NCBI GenBank assembly: GCA_946407015.1
Contig: CAMJML010000011.1
Span: 1-64,000, forward strand
Origin: an uncultured Selenomonadales bacterium
GTDB lineage: Bacteria > Bacillota > Negativicutes > DSM-1736 > Dendrosporobacteraceae
Direction of reading: 5' to 3'
Length of the DNA: 64,000 nt
The notes beneath the pieces were generated by a model that was not told the origin of the DNA, searched no databases, and was given only the letters and a program-made list of their open reading frames with translations. Made by a program: the position numbers and the translations under genes. Positions within the stretch are counted from its first letter, which is position 1. The number at the start of each line of letters is the position of its first letter. Shown here piece after piece: positions 1-9,178 of the stretch.

Positions 1-1
1 A

Positions 2-37
2 GCCGGCACTTACGAGATGGACATCAGTTATGTGTAA
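2..37 (+). CDS. C-terminal tail of a gene cut by the window edge, possibly PxpB/KipI
   Basis: Only the last 11 codons and a TAA stop are visible, reading AGTYEMDISYV. The stop lies 15 bases before the ATG of a PxpC-type gene. A short GTYE-like tail after the cyclophilin-like fold, and a pxpB-pxpC order, both suit a KipI/PxpB subunit. This is inference from context and a very short tail; any other upstream partner is possible. Confidence 0.4.
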   Translation, partial: AGTYEMDISYV

Positions 38-52
38 GAAAGGTGACTGGCC

Positions 53-1000
53 ATGATTACCGTTATACAACAGGGCTTTTTTTCAACAGTTCAAGATCAA
101 GGAAGATGGGGCTACCAGGCTTATGGTATGCCGATTTGCGGGGCGATGGACCGATATTCTTATCGGGTTGCTAATATTCTTGCAGGAAATATGCCAAGTG
201 CAGCCGTAATTGAAATGACTGATGTTGGTGCAACATTTAAGTTTGATCAGAATCAGCTGATTGCAATTTGTGGTGCAGATATGCAGCCGGAACTAAATGG
301 GATGCCTGTTTCTAACTGGTCAGCCTTTATTGTTCCGGAGCAAAGTGAATTGAAGTTTTCAAAAGCGGTGAAGGGATACCGAACTTATTTGGCTGTGCGT
401 GGCGGCTTGGATGTCCCGCCGGTTTTAGGCAGCCGGTCAACTTGTACCAGAGCGAAGGTTGGAGGCCACGAGGGAAGAACTCTGCGTCAAGGTGATGTGT
501 TATATGTTGGTCAGGCGGCATCATCAAGATCAAAATCGCTTAGGTTGCCCATTCCGTTTATTCCTGAGTATCACCAGAATGCTTCACTCAGAGTGGTTCG
601 GGGACCCCAGGATGATATGTTTACCGATGAAGCTATCGGAGTTTTTTTCCGTGCCGTATATAAAGTCACTAATCAGGCCGATCGTGTTGGATATGGATTA
701 AAGGGACCGAAAGTCAAACCGATCGGTAGAGCGGATATTGTCTCGGATGCCATGTGTCAGGGAGCTATCCAAATTATTGCCAACGGGACGCCGGTTATCA
801 TGACTGCTGAGCATCAGACAACTGGCGGCTTTGCTAAATTAGGGTCAGTCATTTGGGCCGATTTACCGCTGCTGGCACAAGCGAAACCAGGCGATGAAAT
901 TCGCTTTAGCAGTGTTGAGGAAAGCGTGGCTATTGACGCTGTACGGCGAGAAAACCGTTCCTATCATACTATCTTAAACTGGTGCCTTTCGGAGAATTGA
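53..1000 (+). CDS. Biotin-dependent carboxyltransferase-family protein, PxpC/KipA-like (first copy)
   Basis: A 315 aa protein of the KipA/PxpC family, the larger subunit partner of KipI/PxpB in ATP-dependent 5-oxoprolinase. The N-terminus has the family pattern QGFFSTVQDQGRWGYQAYG and GAMD (about residues 7-34); the C-terminal half has QADRVGYGLKG and the TAEHQTTGGFAK stretch. Length matches the family. The ATG follows an AAAGGTGA ribosome site. A strong terminator downstream separates it from the pxpA operon, which carries its own PxpC at 4914-5921, so this is a second, diverged paralogue. Its partner is probably the truncated gene at the window start. Whether it acts on 5-oxoproline or another small amide or urea is not visible. 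Confidence 0.85.
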   Translation: MITVIQQGFFSTVQDQGRWGYQAYGMPICGAMDRYSYRVANILAGNMPSAAVIEMTDVGATFKFDQNQLIAICGADMQPELNGMPVSNWSAFIVPEQSELKFSKAVKGYRTYLAVRGGLDVPPVLGSRSTCTRAKVGGHEGRTLRQGDVLYVGQAASSRSKSLRLPIPFIPEYHQNASLRVVRGPQDDMFTDEAIGVFFRAVYKVTNQADRVGYGLKGPKVKPIGRADIVSDAMCQGAIQIIANGTPVIMTAEHQTTGGFAKLGSVIWADLPLLAQAKPGDEIRFSSVEESVAIDAVRRENRSYHTILNWCLSEN

Positions 1001-1113
1001 TCTTTTTCAATAAAATCGAATCGGGGTATTAAAATTTTCAATTTTACGTCTGATGTTTTCAATGCTATGATAAGTGACAAGCAAGAGAAGTCAATATTGT
1101 AGAATACGAAGCA

Positions 1114-1160
1114 AGGGCGCTTCAAACAATTTTTAATGTTGTTTGAAGCGCCCTTTTTTA
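1114..1160 (+). terminator. Intrinsic terminator after the first pxpC
   Basis: A perfect 16 bp inverted repeat (1114-1129 with 1139-1154) with a 9-base loop is followed by a run of six T. It ends the first pxpC transcript and isolates it from pxpA. Confidence 0.93.
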
Positions 1161-1229
1161 TTTTGCGGAGGTGGTAGAGCAAAAAGCGTCGTGTTCTTGC
1201 TAGATTACCAGTAGGGAGGAAAGTGTAGC

Positions 1230-1994
1230 ATGTACCAGGTTGATTTAAATTGTGATTTGGGAGAAAGTTTTGGCACATACAAAATTGGCAGAGATGAGGA
1301 AATTCTTCAATACGTTACCTCAGCCAACATTGCTTGCGGATTTCATGGGGGTGATCCAAGTGTAATGCGTAAAACGGTCAGGCTTGCTTTAGCAAATGGT
1401 GTGGCTATTGGTGCTCATCCTGGATTACCTGATCTGATAGGCTTTGGCCGCCGTAATATGACGATTACATCCCAGGAAGCTTATGATATGGTTGTTTATC
1501 AGTTAGGCGCTTTGGCTGCTTTTGTAAAAGCTGAAGGAGGAACGATGCAGCATGTAAAACCACATGGCGCTTTATATAATATGGCTGCCAAAGACCAATT
1601 TCTGTCCAAGGCCATTGCCCAAGCTGTTTATGATGTCAATCCGGAGCTCATTTTGTTTGGTTTGTCTGGTAGTGAACTGGTGGCAGCAGGAGAAAAACTT
1701 GGCCTTAGAACTGCTCATGAAGTATTTGCCGATCGGACATATCAAGCCGATGGAACATTAACTCCCCGAACTCAACCAGGGGCCATGGTAACTGATCATC
1801 AGCAAGCTATCGACCAGGTTGTGCAAATGGTTAAAAACAAAACCGTGCTATCTCAGCAGGGGACTGAAGTCACTATTAAAGCCGATACCGTTTGTATTCA
1901 TGGTGATGGAGATCATGCGTTGGAATTTGCTTGTCAAATTCGAGACTTTCTGGTAAGTTCCGCAGTGGTTGTTCAAGCCATAGGAAATAAATAG
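1230..1994 (+). CDS. pxpA: 5-oxoprolinase subunit A (LamB/YcsF family)
   Basis: A 254 aa protein of the LamB/YcsF family, the catalytic-type subunit of PxpABC 5-oxoprolinase, which opens 5-oxoproline to glutamate at the cost of ATP in the cytoplasm. The N-terminus has the signature [11 protein letters not shown] (residues 5-15), then [10 protein letters not shown] and GAHPGLPD; later come VKPHGALYN and [12 protein letters not shown], all typical of the family. The ATG has a GGGAGGA ribosome site 9 bases upstream. It starts a gene order (pxpA, NRAMP-like, ycsI-like, pxpB, pxpC) that resembles the ycsFGI-kipIA cluster of Bacillus subtilis, here extended by accB and accC. Confidence 0.95.
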   Translation: MYQVDLNCDLGESFGTYKIGRDEEILQYVTSANIACGFHGGDPSVMRKTVRLALANGVAIGAHPGLPDLIGFGRRNMTITSQEAYDMVVYQLGALAAFVKAEGGTMQHVKPHGALYNMAAKDQFLSKAIAQAVYDVNPELILFGLSGSELVAAGEKLGLRTAHEVFADRTYQADGTLTPRTQPGAMVTDHQQAIDQVVQMVKNKTVLSQQGTEVTIKADTVCIHGDGDHALEFACQIRDFLVSSAVVVQAIGNK

Positions 1995-2015
1995 AAATAT
2001 TGAGGAGGTTATCAC

Positions 2016-3245
2016 ATGGAACCAGCAAAAAATCAAACCAATCAACCTACAAAACCAGCAGTAAAGTCTAATTGGAGCTTGCTGCTTGGTGCAGCTTTCT
2101 TAATGGCTACATCAGCTATTGGTCCCGGATTTTTAACACAAACAACAGTTTTTACCCAAAAATTAGCAGCAAGTTTTGGCTTTGTTATTCTGATGTCCAT
2201 TATATTGGACATAGGGGCTCAAATGAATGTTTGGCGCATTATAGCGGTAGCAGAAAAACGTGGTCAGGATATTGCCAATATGGTTCTTCCAGGTCTTGGG
2301 TACTTCGTAGCGTTTTTGATTGTGGCAGGTGGTCTGGCCTTTAATATCGGCAATATTGCTGGTGCAGGACTTGGTTTTAATGTATTGTTTGGCGCAAGTC
2401 CGGTGATCGGAGCCGTTATCAGTGCTGTGATTGCAATTACGATCTTCCTGGTAAAAGAGGCTGGACGCGCTATGGACCGTTTTACGCAAATTGCAGGATT
2501 TGTCATGATAGGACTGACCGTCTATGTGGCCGTTACTTCTGCTCCGCCTGTTGGTGAAGCTATTGTTAAAAGTATTGTACCGGATCAAATTGATATGATG
2601 GCGATTGTTACCTTGGTAGGCGGTACGGTAGGTGGATATATCACCTTTGCAGGTGGGCACCGTCTGTTGGAAGCCGGCGTTCGTGGCGTAGGTGCATTAC
2701 CTGAAGTGACCAAAAGCTCGGTTACCGGTATTCTGGTTACCGGAGTTATGCGTGTTGTTCTGTTTTTGGCTGCATTGGGAGTGGTGGCCCATGGCTTAGC
2801 CATTGATCCGGCCAATCCTCCAGCCTCGGTTTTCAAACTAGCGTCTGGCGAGGTCGGTTACAAGGTATTTGGAGTTGTTATGTGGGCGGCTGCGATTACT
2901 TCAGTTATCGGAGCGGCTTATACATCAGTATCTTTTATCAGAACTTTTCATCCGACTTTAGAGACTCATTATAGGGCTATCATTATTGGATTTATTATCA
3001 TATCGACCATGGTTTTTGCTATTGTGGGTCGTCCTGTGAAAATTTTGGTACTGGTAGGGGCGCTTAATGGCCTGATTCTTCCGATTACATTAGGAACGAT
3101 GTTAATTGCAGCTTACCGGTCCAAAATTGTCGGTAACTACAAACATCCACTTTGGCTGACCGTTTTTGGGATTCTTGTTGTTGTTATTATGACCTATATG
3201 GGTGGCTATACCTTGGTCAACGAGTTGCCAAAACTCTTTAAATAA
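2016..3245 (+). CDS. NRAMP-family transporter (YcsG-like)
   Basis: A 409 aa integral membrane protein with about 11 hydrophobic helices. Near residue 30 it has [12 protein letters not shown], the position of the NRAMP helix-1 DPGN metal-binding motif, but the Asp and Asn are not conserved there. Divalent metal transport is therefore doubtful. Members of this branch often sit in pxp clusters, which suggests a substrate linked to 5-oxoproline or another organic solute; that is inference. The ATG follows GAGGAGG. It lies 21 bases after pxpA and 28 bases before the hydro-lyase gene, so it is in the same operon. Confidence 0.85.
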   Translation: MEPAKNQTNQPTKPAVKSNWSLLLGAAFLMATSAIGPGFLTQTTVFTQKLAASFGFVILMSIILDIGAQMNVWRIIAVAEKRGQDIANMVLPGLGYFVAFLIVAGGLAFNIGNIAGAGLGFNVLFGASPVIGAVISAVIAITIFLVKEAGRAMDRFTQIAGFVMIGLTVYVAVTSAPPVGEAIVKSIVPDQIDMMAIVTLVGGTVGGYITFAGGHRLLEAGVRGVGALPEVTKSSVTGILVTGVMRVVLFLAALGVVAHGLAIDPANPPASVFKLASGEVGYKVFGVVMWAAAITSVIGAAYTSVSFIRTFHPTLETHYRAIIIGFIIISTMVFAIVGRPVKILVLVGALNGLILPITLGTMLIAAYRSKIVGNYKHPLWLTVFGILVVVIMTYMGGYTLVNELPKLFK

Positions 3246-3273
3246 TTTACTCAAAAATAGAGGTGAATCCGAT

Positions 3274-4065
3274 ATGCAGGATTTAGCCAAATGCAGTGCT
3301 GCTGAAATCCGATCCTTGATTCGTGAAAACAAATTGATTAGACCAACTTCCGGTATGGCCAATGGCTTTACTCAAGCCAACCTGGCCATATTGAAAAAAG
3401 AACTGGCGTTTGAGTTTTTATTATTCTGTCAACGCAATCCTAAGCCTTGCCCGGTCCTTGACGTTACCGAGCCAGGTTCCCCAATTCCTAAGTTAGTGGC
3501 TCCTATGGCTGATTTACGGACTGATATTCCCAAATATAGAATTTATCGCAGCGGCGAATTGGTTGAAGAGGTTACCGATATTACTCATTACTGGGAAGAC
3601 GACATGGTAGCTTTTCTACTAGGTTGCAGTTTTACATTTGAACATCCTCTGATGAATAATGGCATTTCAGTACGCCATATTGAGCAGAATTGTAATGTAC
3701 CAATGTTTAAAACCAGCATTCCTTGTGTGAAAGCCGGACGCTTTGAAGGTCCGATGGTTGTTAGTATGCGTCCAATTCCAGAAAAGGATGTTGTCCGAGC
3801 CGTTCAGGTGACTTCTCGCTTCCCAGCCGTTCATGGTGCTCCTGTCCATATTGGAAATCCTGAAAGTATTGGTATTGTCGACATTCAAAAACCAGATTTC
3901 GGCGATCCAGTTACCATCAATCCCGGTGAAATCCCTGTTTTTTGGGCTTGCGGGGCCACTCCGCAAGCGGTTGCCATGCAGGTAAAGCCGGAGTTAATGA
4001 TTACTCATGCTCCTGGACATATGTTTATTACTGATGTGCGGGATGAGCAATTCGGCGTTTTATAG
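3274..4065 (+). CDS. Putative hydro-lyase, YcsI / D-glutamate cyclase-like family
   Basis: A 263 aa cytoplasmic protein of the DUF1445/YcsI family, some members of which are D-glutamate cyclases forming 5-oxo-D-proline. Recognisable stretches are [18 protein letters not shown] near the N-terminus, the central [10 protein letters not shown] and the C-terminal FWACGATPQ and TDVRDEQ. I chose the ATG at 3274 because it follows an AGAGGTGAA ribosome site; an upstream in-frame extension would overlap the transporter gene. Its place between pxpA and pxpB suggests it supplies or isomerises a cyclic amino acid intermediate for the 5-oxoprolinase. The exact reaction is not known from sequence. Confidence 0.85.
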   Translation: MQDLAKCSAAEIRSLIRENKLIRPTSGMANGFTQANLAILKKELAFEFLLFCQRNPKPCPVLDVTEPGSPIPKLVAPMADLRTDIPKYRIYRSGELVEEVTDITHYWEDDMVAFLLGCSFTFEHPLMNNGISVRHIEQNCNVPMFKTSIPCVKAGRFEGPMVVSMRPIPEKDVVRAVQVTSRFPAVHGAPVHIGNPESIGIVDIQKPDFGDPVTINPGEIPVFWACGATPQAVAMQVKPELMITHAPGHMFITDVRDEQFGVL

Positions 4066-4080
4066 CAGTAATTTCCAGAG

Positions 4081-4124
4081 GACTGACGATAAGTTAACAA
4101 GAGCAATAAAACTTATCGTCAGTC
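4081..4124 (+). repeat. 15 bp perfect inverted repeat in the pxp operon
   Basis: The arms at 4081-4095 and 4110-4124 (GACTGACGATAAGTT and its complement) are perfect with a 14-base loop. No T run follows, so it may be a partial terminator, an mRNA-stabilising hairpin or an attenuator between the hydro-lyase gene and pxpB. Confidence 0.8.
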
Positions 4125-4173
4125 ATTTCCATGTATGCCCGCATCCATAAGCGGCACAACGAGGTGTTTATTT

Positions 4174-4917
4174 ATGAAGCAACAAGACAATGATACTGTT
4201 CAGATTGAATATATCCCATTAGGTGAAGCTGCTGTTTTAATTGAGTTCGGCAAAGTGATCAATATTGAAACCCATCGCAAAGTGAAGGCCTGTGCTGATT
4301 ATCTCGATCAGCATCCCTTGCCGGGAATGATCGAATATGTCGCGGCTTTTTCGAGCCTGACGGTATTTTATGATCCGGTAGTGGTTTTAAATGTGAAGCA
4401 CACTACTGGCATTCAAAGTGCTTATGAACTGGTGACAAGCCTGTTACAGGATATTGTGGCTAATTTAGAACGTTCTGTAGATATAAAACCCAAAGTGGTA
4501 GAGATACCTGTCTGTTATGGTGGTGAATTTGGACCTGATTTAGAATATGTGGCAGGATATAATAAGCTTGATATAGATGAAGTCATTCATATTCACAGCA
4601 ATAGTGAATATCTGGTGTATATGATCGGTTTTGCACCTGGCTTTCCGTATTTAGGTGGTTTAGACGAACGGATTTCAACCCCGCGCCGGCAATCTCCTCG
4701 CACCTTAATTCCAGAGCGTACTGTTGGGATAGCCGGTATGCAAACAGGCGTTTACCCCATTGCTACTCCAGGAGGATGGCAACTTATTGGTCGTACTCCA
4801 GTAGAACTGTTTCGGCCTAACGAGTATCCTCCAAGCTTGCTGCAAGCAGGAAATATCGTGCGCTTCAAGCCTATTACGTTGAAAGAATATCAGGAATACA
4901 AGGGGGAGTGCTTATGA
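4174..4917 (+). CDS. pxpB: 5-oxoprolinase subunit B (KipI family)
   Basis: A 247 aa cyclophilin-like KipI/PxpB protein. It has the family features GEAAVLIEFG at the start, VCYGGEFGPDLEYVA in the middle, and VYMIGFAPGFPYLGGLDE followed by PRRQSPRTLIPERTVGIAG and the GGWQLIGRTP stretch at the C-terminus. It pairs with PxpC to form the ATP-using half of 5-oxoprolinase. The start at 4174 is set by GAGGTG eight bases upstream. Its TGA overlaps the ATG of pxpC by four bases (ATGA), indicating translational coupling. Confidence 0.93.
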   Translation: MKQQDNDTVQIEYIPLGEAAVLIEFGKVINIETHRKVKACADYLDQHPLPGMIEYVAAFSSLTVFYDPVVVLNVKHTTGIQSAYELVTSLLQDIVANLERSVDIKPKVVEIPVCYGGEFGPDLEYVAGYNKLDIDEVIHIHSNSEYLVYMIGFAPGFPYLGGLDERISTPRRQSPRTLIPERTVGIAGMQTGVYPIATPGGWQLIGRTPVELFRPNEYPPSLLQAGNIVRFKPITLKEYQEYKGECL

Positions 4918-5921
4918 GTATCAAAGTGCTTCGTCCGGGCCTATTGTCCAGTATTCAAGACTTAGGGCGCTATGGCTATCAAAAGCATGGAGTTATTGTT
5001 AGTGGTGCAATGGATGCTTTTTCATTACGGATCGGCAATTTATTGGTTGGAAATATGGAGAATCAGGCAGGCTTGGAGATTACTCTGGTCGGGCCGCAGC
5101 TTTTGATAAAAGACGATTTACTTATAGCGATAACAGGGGGTAATTTAACTCCCATGATTGATGGCGTGGATGTTCCCATGTGGCGGCCTGTTTACGTAAA
5201 GGGTGGTAGTGTGCTGAGTTTTGGTCCCTGCCAATCAGGATGTCGTGCTTATTTAACGGTTGGTGGTGGGTATGAATTGCCGTCCATTATGAATAGCGAT
5301 AGTACGTACTTGCGGGCAGGGATAGGCGGTTTCTGCGGGCGTGCTTTGCAAAAAGATGATCAGCTAGCGGTGGGGACCCCAGGCAGAAATACCAGTAAGC
5401 GGATGTCTTTGTTGGCCAGTAAAGCAATAAAGCAGTCTTTCGTGGCTCCAAACTGGTATGCCGGATTGTATGGTCATTCTGATGCTGCTACACCGGCTAC
5501 AGTAAGGATAACCAGAGGCATCCAATATGATTGGTTTACGGCCGAAAGTCTCTTGCAATTTACTAGCCAGCCTTTCCAGGTCACTCCCCAATCAGACCGA
5601 ATGGGTTACCGCCTTAAGGGGGAGGCACTAAAGCTTAGGCAGCCATCAGAAATGATCTCAGAAGCTGTTGCGCTGGGAACTATTCAGGTACCACCGGATG
5701 GAAATCCGATTATTTTGATGGCTGACCGGCAAACGGTAGGGGGATATCCCAAAGTAGCTCAAGTGATATCAGTGGATGTTCCGCGGATTGCTCAAGTCAA
5801 GCCTGGTGGAAAAATTCAGTTTATTGAGATCGAGCATAGGGAAGCTGAAGCATTATATTTTGCACGCGAAAAGTTCATTGCCGAGGTTAAAAAAGGACTT
5901 AATCTAAAGTTTTTTTCGTGA
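4914..5921 (+). CDS. pxpC: 5-oxoprolinase subunit C (KipA family), second copy
   Basis: A 335 aa KipA/PxpC protein. It shows SIQDLGRYGYQKHGV and SGAMDAFSLRIGN near the N-terminus, a central SDRMGYRLKG and the C-terminal MADRQTVGGYPK. It completes PxpABC with pxpA and pxpB. The ATG at 4914 follows AGGGGGA and overlaps the pxpB stop; a GTG six bases earlier is less likely because it lies inside the ribosome site. It is clearly related to, but well diverged from, the copy at 53-1000. Confidence 0.93.
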   Translation: MSIKVLRPGLLSSIQDLGRYGYQKHGVIVSGAMDAFSLRIGNLLVGNMENQAGLEITLVGPQLLIKDDLLIAITGGNLTPMIDGVDVPMWRPVYVKGGSVLSFGPCQSGCRAYLTVGGGYELPSIMNSDSTYLRAGIGGFCGRALQKDDQLAVGTPGRNTSKRMSLLASKAIKQSFVAPNWYAGLYGHSDAATPATVRITRGIQYDWFTAESLLQFTSQPFQVTPQSDRMGYRLKGEALKLRQPSEMISEAVALGTIQVPPDGNPIILMADRQTVGGYPKVAQVISVDVPRIAQVKPGGKIQFIEIEHREAEALYFAREKFIAEVKKGLNLKFFS

Positions 5922-5957
5922 GGATGTCTTTCATTAATCGATAGAGGAGTTGATATT

Positions 5958-6434
5958 ATGTTGAAAATAGAAGATATTACAACGATCATTAAATTAGTTG
6001 ATCAGTCATCGTTAAAACGATTTGAGTTAGAGTGTGAAAATACCAAACTGGTACTTTCCAAAGAAGAGCTTAATCAGCCATCGAGTAAGCTGGAACCGAT
6101 GCTTGCACCATCAGAAAAAATGGCTAATGCCGAAGTGGTTAAAAGTATAGAAAGTAATATTGCTCAGGAATCCGGATTAACTGAATCGGAAACGCTTCAT
6201 ACTATTACCGCACCGATGGTTGGAACGTTCTATGCGGCAGTTGAACCAGGAGCACAGCCGTTCGTCCAGGTAGGCCAGAAAATAACTAGCGACCAAATTG
6301 TCTGCATACTTGAAGCAATGAAGTTGTTCAATGAAACAGAGGCTGGCATTAACGGTGAAATCGTAGATGTTTTGGTCAAAGATGGCGATTTTGTAGAGTA
6401 CGGCCAGCCATTGTTTGTAGTAAAACCTGAATGA
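5958..6434 (+). CDS. accB: Biotin carboxyl carrier protein
   Basis: A 158 aa acyl-carrier subunit that holds biotin on a lysine for carboxylation. The C-terminal biotinyl domain (about residues 82-157) has the motif ILEAMKLFNE, with the target lysine near residue 122; a flexible Ala/Ser/Glu-rich linker precedes it, and the N-terminal residues 1-35 match the AccB dimer region. It sits directly before accC in the pxp operon with no carboxyltransferase subunits nearby. The BCCP and biotin carboxylase may serve the PxpB/PxpC pair, whose family name recalls carboxyltransferases, or a general acetyl-CoA carboxylase. Confidence 0.93.
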   Translation: MLKIEDITTIIKLVDQSSLKRFELECENTKLVLSKEELNQPSSKLEPMLAPSEKMANAEVVKSIESNIAQESGLTESETLHTITAPMVGTFYAAVEPGAQPFVQVGQKITSDQIVCILEAMKLFNETEAGINGEIVDVLVKDGDFVEYGQPLFVVKPE

Positions 6435-6467
6435 GCCATCATGATGGTGCTGTAAAGAGGGGATAAC

Positions 6468-7817
6468 ATGAATAAAGTGTTGGTTGCAAATAGAGGGGAA
6501 ATCGCGGTAAGAATTATTCGGGCTTGCCGTGAACGAGGAATTTCAACAGTGGCTGTCTATTCAGATGCCGATCAAACTGCCTTGCATGTCCAATTGGCTG
6601 ATGAAGCTTATTGTATTGGACCGGCGGCCGCCAAAAGCAGTTATTTAAATGTAGCCAATCTTATAGCGGTCGCTTTAGCGTCTCATGTCGATGCCATTCA
6701 TCCTGGATATGGATTTCTAGCGGAAAATGCTGACTTTGCCGAGCTGTGTGCAGCTTACCAAATTACATTTATTGGACCTAGCCCGGAAGCAATCCGAAAA
6801 ATGGGTGATAAGGCGATAGCCCGAACAACCATGCAGAAAGCTGGTGTTCCGGTAGTACCAGGTACAGATGGTCTCATTGATGATGTTGAAGCGGCTGCTT
6901 TGGTGGCCGGAGATATTGGTTATCCGGTTATTGTCAAAGCGACTGCCGGTGGCGGTGGAAAAGGAATGAGGCTTGCACGAAATGAGCAAGAGTTGCGCCA
7001 AGCTGTTAGGCAGGCTGAAAAAGAAGCAGAGTTGGCTTTTGGCAATGCCGGCGTATATTTGGAAAAATATCTGGAAGAACCAAGGCATATTGAATTTCAG
7101 ATTATGGCCGATCAGCATGGAAATATTGTTCATCTTGGTGAACGGGATTGTTCTATTCAAAGGCGCCATCAGAAATTATTGGAAGAAGCACCGTCTCCAG
7201 CACTTTCTCCGCAGCTTCGCGCAGCTATGGGACAAGCAGCTATTGCGGCTGCAAGGGCTGTAGATTATTATGGGGCAGGTACAGTCGAATTTTTGCTCGA
7301 TAAAAGTGGCGATTTTTATTTTATGGAGATGAATACACGCATTCAAGTTGAGCATCCGGTTACTGAAATGATTACGGGAGTTGATCTTATTGGTGAGCAA
7401 TTGTCTGTAGCATCAGGAGAACAACTTTCTTTTAGCCAGGATGCTGTGAAAATCAATGGCTGGGCCATTGAATGTCGGATTAATGCCGAAAACCCTTTGA
7501 AGAACTTTATGCCTTCTCCAGGAGTCGTTAAACAATATTTACCGTCCGGTGGATTTGGGGTACGTGTAGATAGTGCCGTTTATCCAGGCTGTGAAATATC
7601 GCCCTATTATGATTCTATGGTGGCAAAAGTTATTGTTTGGGGAAAAGACCGAACTGAAGCTATTCAGCGTATGAGACGGGCATTATGTGAATTTATAATT
7701 GAAGGAATTGATACTACGCTACCTTTTCATCAAAAATTATTAGCGCATCACGTTTTTCTAAGTGGAAATTTTAATACGAAATTTTTAGAGCAGGTTGACA
7801 TTATAGGTAATGAGTAA
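6468..7817 (+). CDS. accC: Biotin carboxylase
   Basis: A 449 aa ATP-grasp enzyme that carboxylates biotin on AccB using bicarbonate and ATP. The sequence begins [19 protein letters not shown], and has [13 protein letters not shown], the glycine loop [11 protein letters not shown], the [11 protein letters not shown] stretch and [16 protein letters not shown]. Length is that of free-standing AccC. AGAGGGG precedes the ATG. It ends the run of pxp and acc genes, 42 bases before the chemoreceptor gene. Confidence 0.96.
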   Translation: MNKVLVANRGEIAVRIIRACRERGISTVAVYSDADQTALHVQLADEAYCIGPAAAKSSYLNVANLIAVALASHVDAIHPGYGFLAENADFAELCAAYQITFIGPSPEAIRKMGDKAIARTTMQKAGVPVVPGTDGLIDDVEAAALVAGDIGYPVIVKATAGGGGKGMRLARNEQELRQAVRQAEKEAELAFGNAGVYLEKYLEEPRHIEFQIMADQHGNIVHLGERDCSIQRRHQKLLEEAPSPALSPQLRAAMGQAAIAAARAVDYYGAGTVEFLLDKSGDFYFMEMNTRIQVEHPVTEMITGVDLIGEQLSVASGEQLSFSQDAVKINGWAIECRINAENPLKNFMPSPGVVKQYLPSGGFGVRVDSAVYPGCEISPYYDSMVAKVIVWGKDRTEAIQRMRRALCEFIIEGIDTTLPFHQKLLAHHVFLSGNFNTKFLEQVDIIGNE

Positions 7818-7859
7818 ATTCAAATTCATAGGATAAATCCTTATGGTGAGGCGAATATT

Positions 7860-8708
7860 ATGCAGAAGAATTCTGGTCAGGAAATCATGAGAATGTTTAC
7901 AGAATTGGCCCCGTATTTAAATGAAATATTTGTAGAAGACGTAGGGGTATCTGTGATTCAAGAAGGTTTTTATACGGCTTATGTGCCAGGTAAGTCATTT
8001 GATTTAGGACTTTATGCCGGAGAACCCATGAAGGGGCAAGTCAGTGAGCAGTGCATGAAGACCGGTACCAAAGTGATTCGCATGATTTCTAAGGAGCAAT
8101 CAGCGTTTGGTATTCCCTATATCGCTTGTGCCTATCCGGTTAAGGAAGGTGCGGAAACGATCGGGTGCGTAATCACGACTCAGACGGTTGCGAATCAGGA
8201 AAAAATTTATACCATTGCCGGGGAACTTGCTGCTTCTTCACAAGAGTTTAGTGCCAGTATGGATGAATTAGCAACCGGAGCGCAGTTACTGGCTGGCAAT
8301 TGTGCAGAACTGGGAAATTTGAGTAAAGAACTGGCTAATACCATTACCGAGACGGACAAAATTGTTGCTTTTATCCGGAATATTTCCGATCAGACCAACT
8401 TATTGGGGTTAAACGCCGCCATTGAGTCGGCCCGTGTCGGCGAAGCCGGTCGCGGCTTTGGAGTTGTCGCCGAGGAAGTCAGAAAACTGGCTGCCGTAAG
8501 TGCCGAGTCGGTTAAAAATATCAATGCTTCACTGCGCAAGACGCAAGAATCCATTGCCATTATGAATCAAAAGGTAATGAACATTGATAAAACCGTGCAA
8601 AATCAGGAAGATTCAATTCAGGAACTAGTTAAAGCCAGCCAAAGCTTATCTTCTATGGCTGGAGAATTGTCGGCTGTTTCCGATCGAATGATTAACAGCA
8701 TAGAGTAA
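7860..8708 (+). CDS. Soluble methyl-accepting chemotaxis protein-like sensor
   Basis: A 282 aa protein with no transmembrane helix. Residues 1-110 form a small sensory domain that I do not recognise with certainty. The rest is a helical MCP signalling domain with the conserved hairpin tip [19 protein letters not shown] (about 176-194) that binds CheW and CheA, followed by [12 protein letters not shown]. It is shorter than usual receptors, so it should act in the cytoplasm. It lies 42 bases after accC with its own GGTGAG site and ends in a terminator, so it is probably the last gene of the pxp-acc operon. It may report the metabolic state of that pathway to the flagellar system; that is inference. 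Confidence 0.85.
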   Translation: MQKNSGQEIMRMFTELAPYLNEIFVEDVGVSVIQEGFYTAYVPGKSFDLGLYAGEPMKGQVSEQCMKTGTKVIRMISKEQSAFGIPYIACAYPVKEGAETIGCVITTQTVANQEKIYTIAGELAASSQEFSASMDELATGAQLLAGNCAELGNLSKELANTITETDKIVAFIRNISDQTNLLGLNAAIESARVGEAGRGFGVVAEEVRKLAAVSAESVKNINASLRKTQESIAIMNQKVMNIDKTVQNQEDSIQELVKASQSLSSMAGELSAVSDRMINSIE

Positions 8709-8716
8709 CACCAAAA

Positions 8717-8746
8717 CCCCGCAAACTCAGTTTGCGGGGGTTTTTT
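8717..8746 (+). terminator. Intrinsic terminator after the chemoreceptor
   Basis: CCCCGCAAA pairs with TTTGCGGGG around a 5-base loop and is followed by a run of T. Confidence 0.93.
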
Positions 8747-9046
8747 AATAAAGATCCAGGCAGGTGATGATGCTGCTGGTCCGGCAGGAAATGAAGCCTG
8801 ATGTACAGAATTATTGTGGGGAAAAAGCTGTAGGAATCCAGAAAGTCAATTCGCCCGGTGTATGCTTATTAAATTCATTAGGGAATTGTATAGTTCATAA
8901 ATCAATGATATGATAGTCACCAGAGATTCAAAAATAGCAGGTTTCCATTTGGCTACAAACCTGCCCAGTTTGTTGACAATGTACCCATCTGGTGCCTTGT
9001 CTATTTTTTTTCTGTAAAACAACCGAGAAAAATGTCGAAAAATGAA
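8747..9046. other. Intergenic stretch without a convincing gene
   Basis: No reading frame here has both a ribosome site and protein-like composition. An inverted repeat GCAGGTTT/AAACCTGC lies at 8937-8964 without a T run. A reverse-strand frame over 8846-9058 looks like chance. Confidence 0.6.
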
Positions 9047-9130
9047 GAAAATCGACAAAAAAGAGGCTTTGATAAATGTTAAGTAACATAATTGATTTAT
9101 GTTACTTTGAATCGGCTGGTTTTATGATGA
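9047..9130 (+). repeat. Left copy of an ~84 bp direct repeat flanking the recombinase
   Basis: This stretch matches 9767-9850 at a constant offset of 720-721 bases. It starts GAAAATCGA, carries a dyad GTAACATAA-5-TTATGTTAC at 9083-9105 and ends with TTGAATCGGCTGGTTTTATG. The dyad looks like a tyrosine-recombinase core site with inverted arms. Confidence 0.75.
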
Positions 9131-9178
9131 AATATGAACGAAATGCCTGCCATTGGATAAAAAGGATGTGATCTAAAG

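Noticed and set aside
8846-9058. 70-codon minus-strand frame before the integrase
   Set aside because: It has no ribosome site, an AT-driven composition and overlaps the left repeat; it looks like chance.
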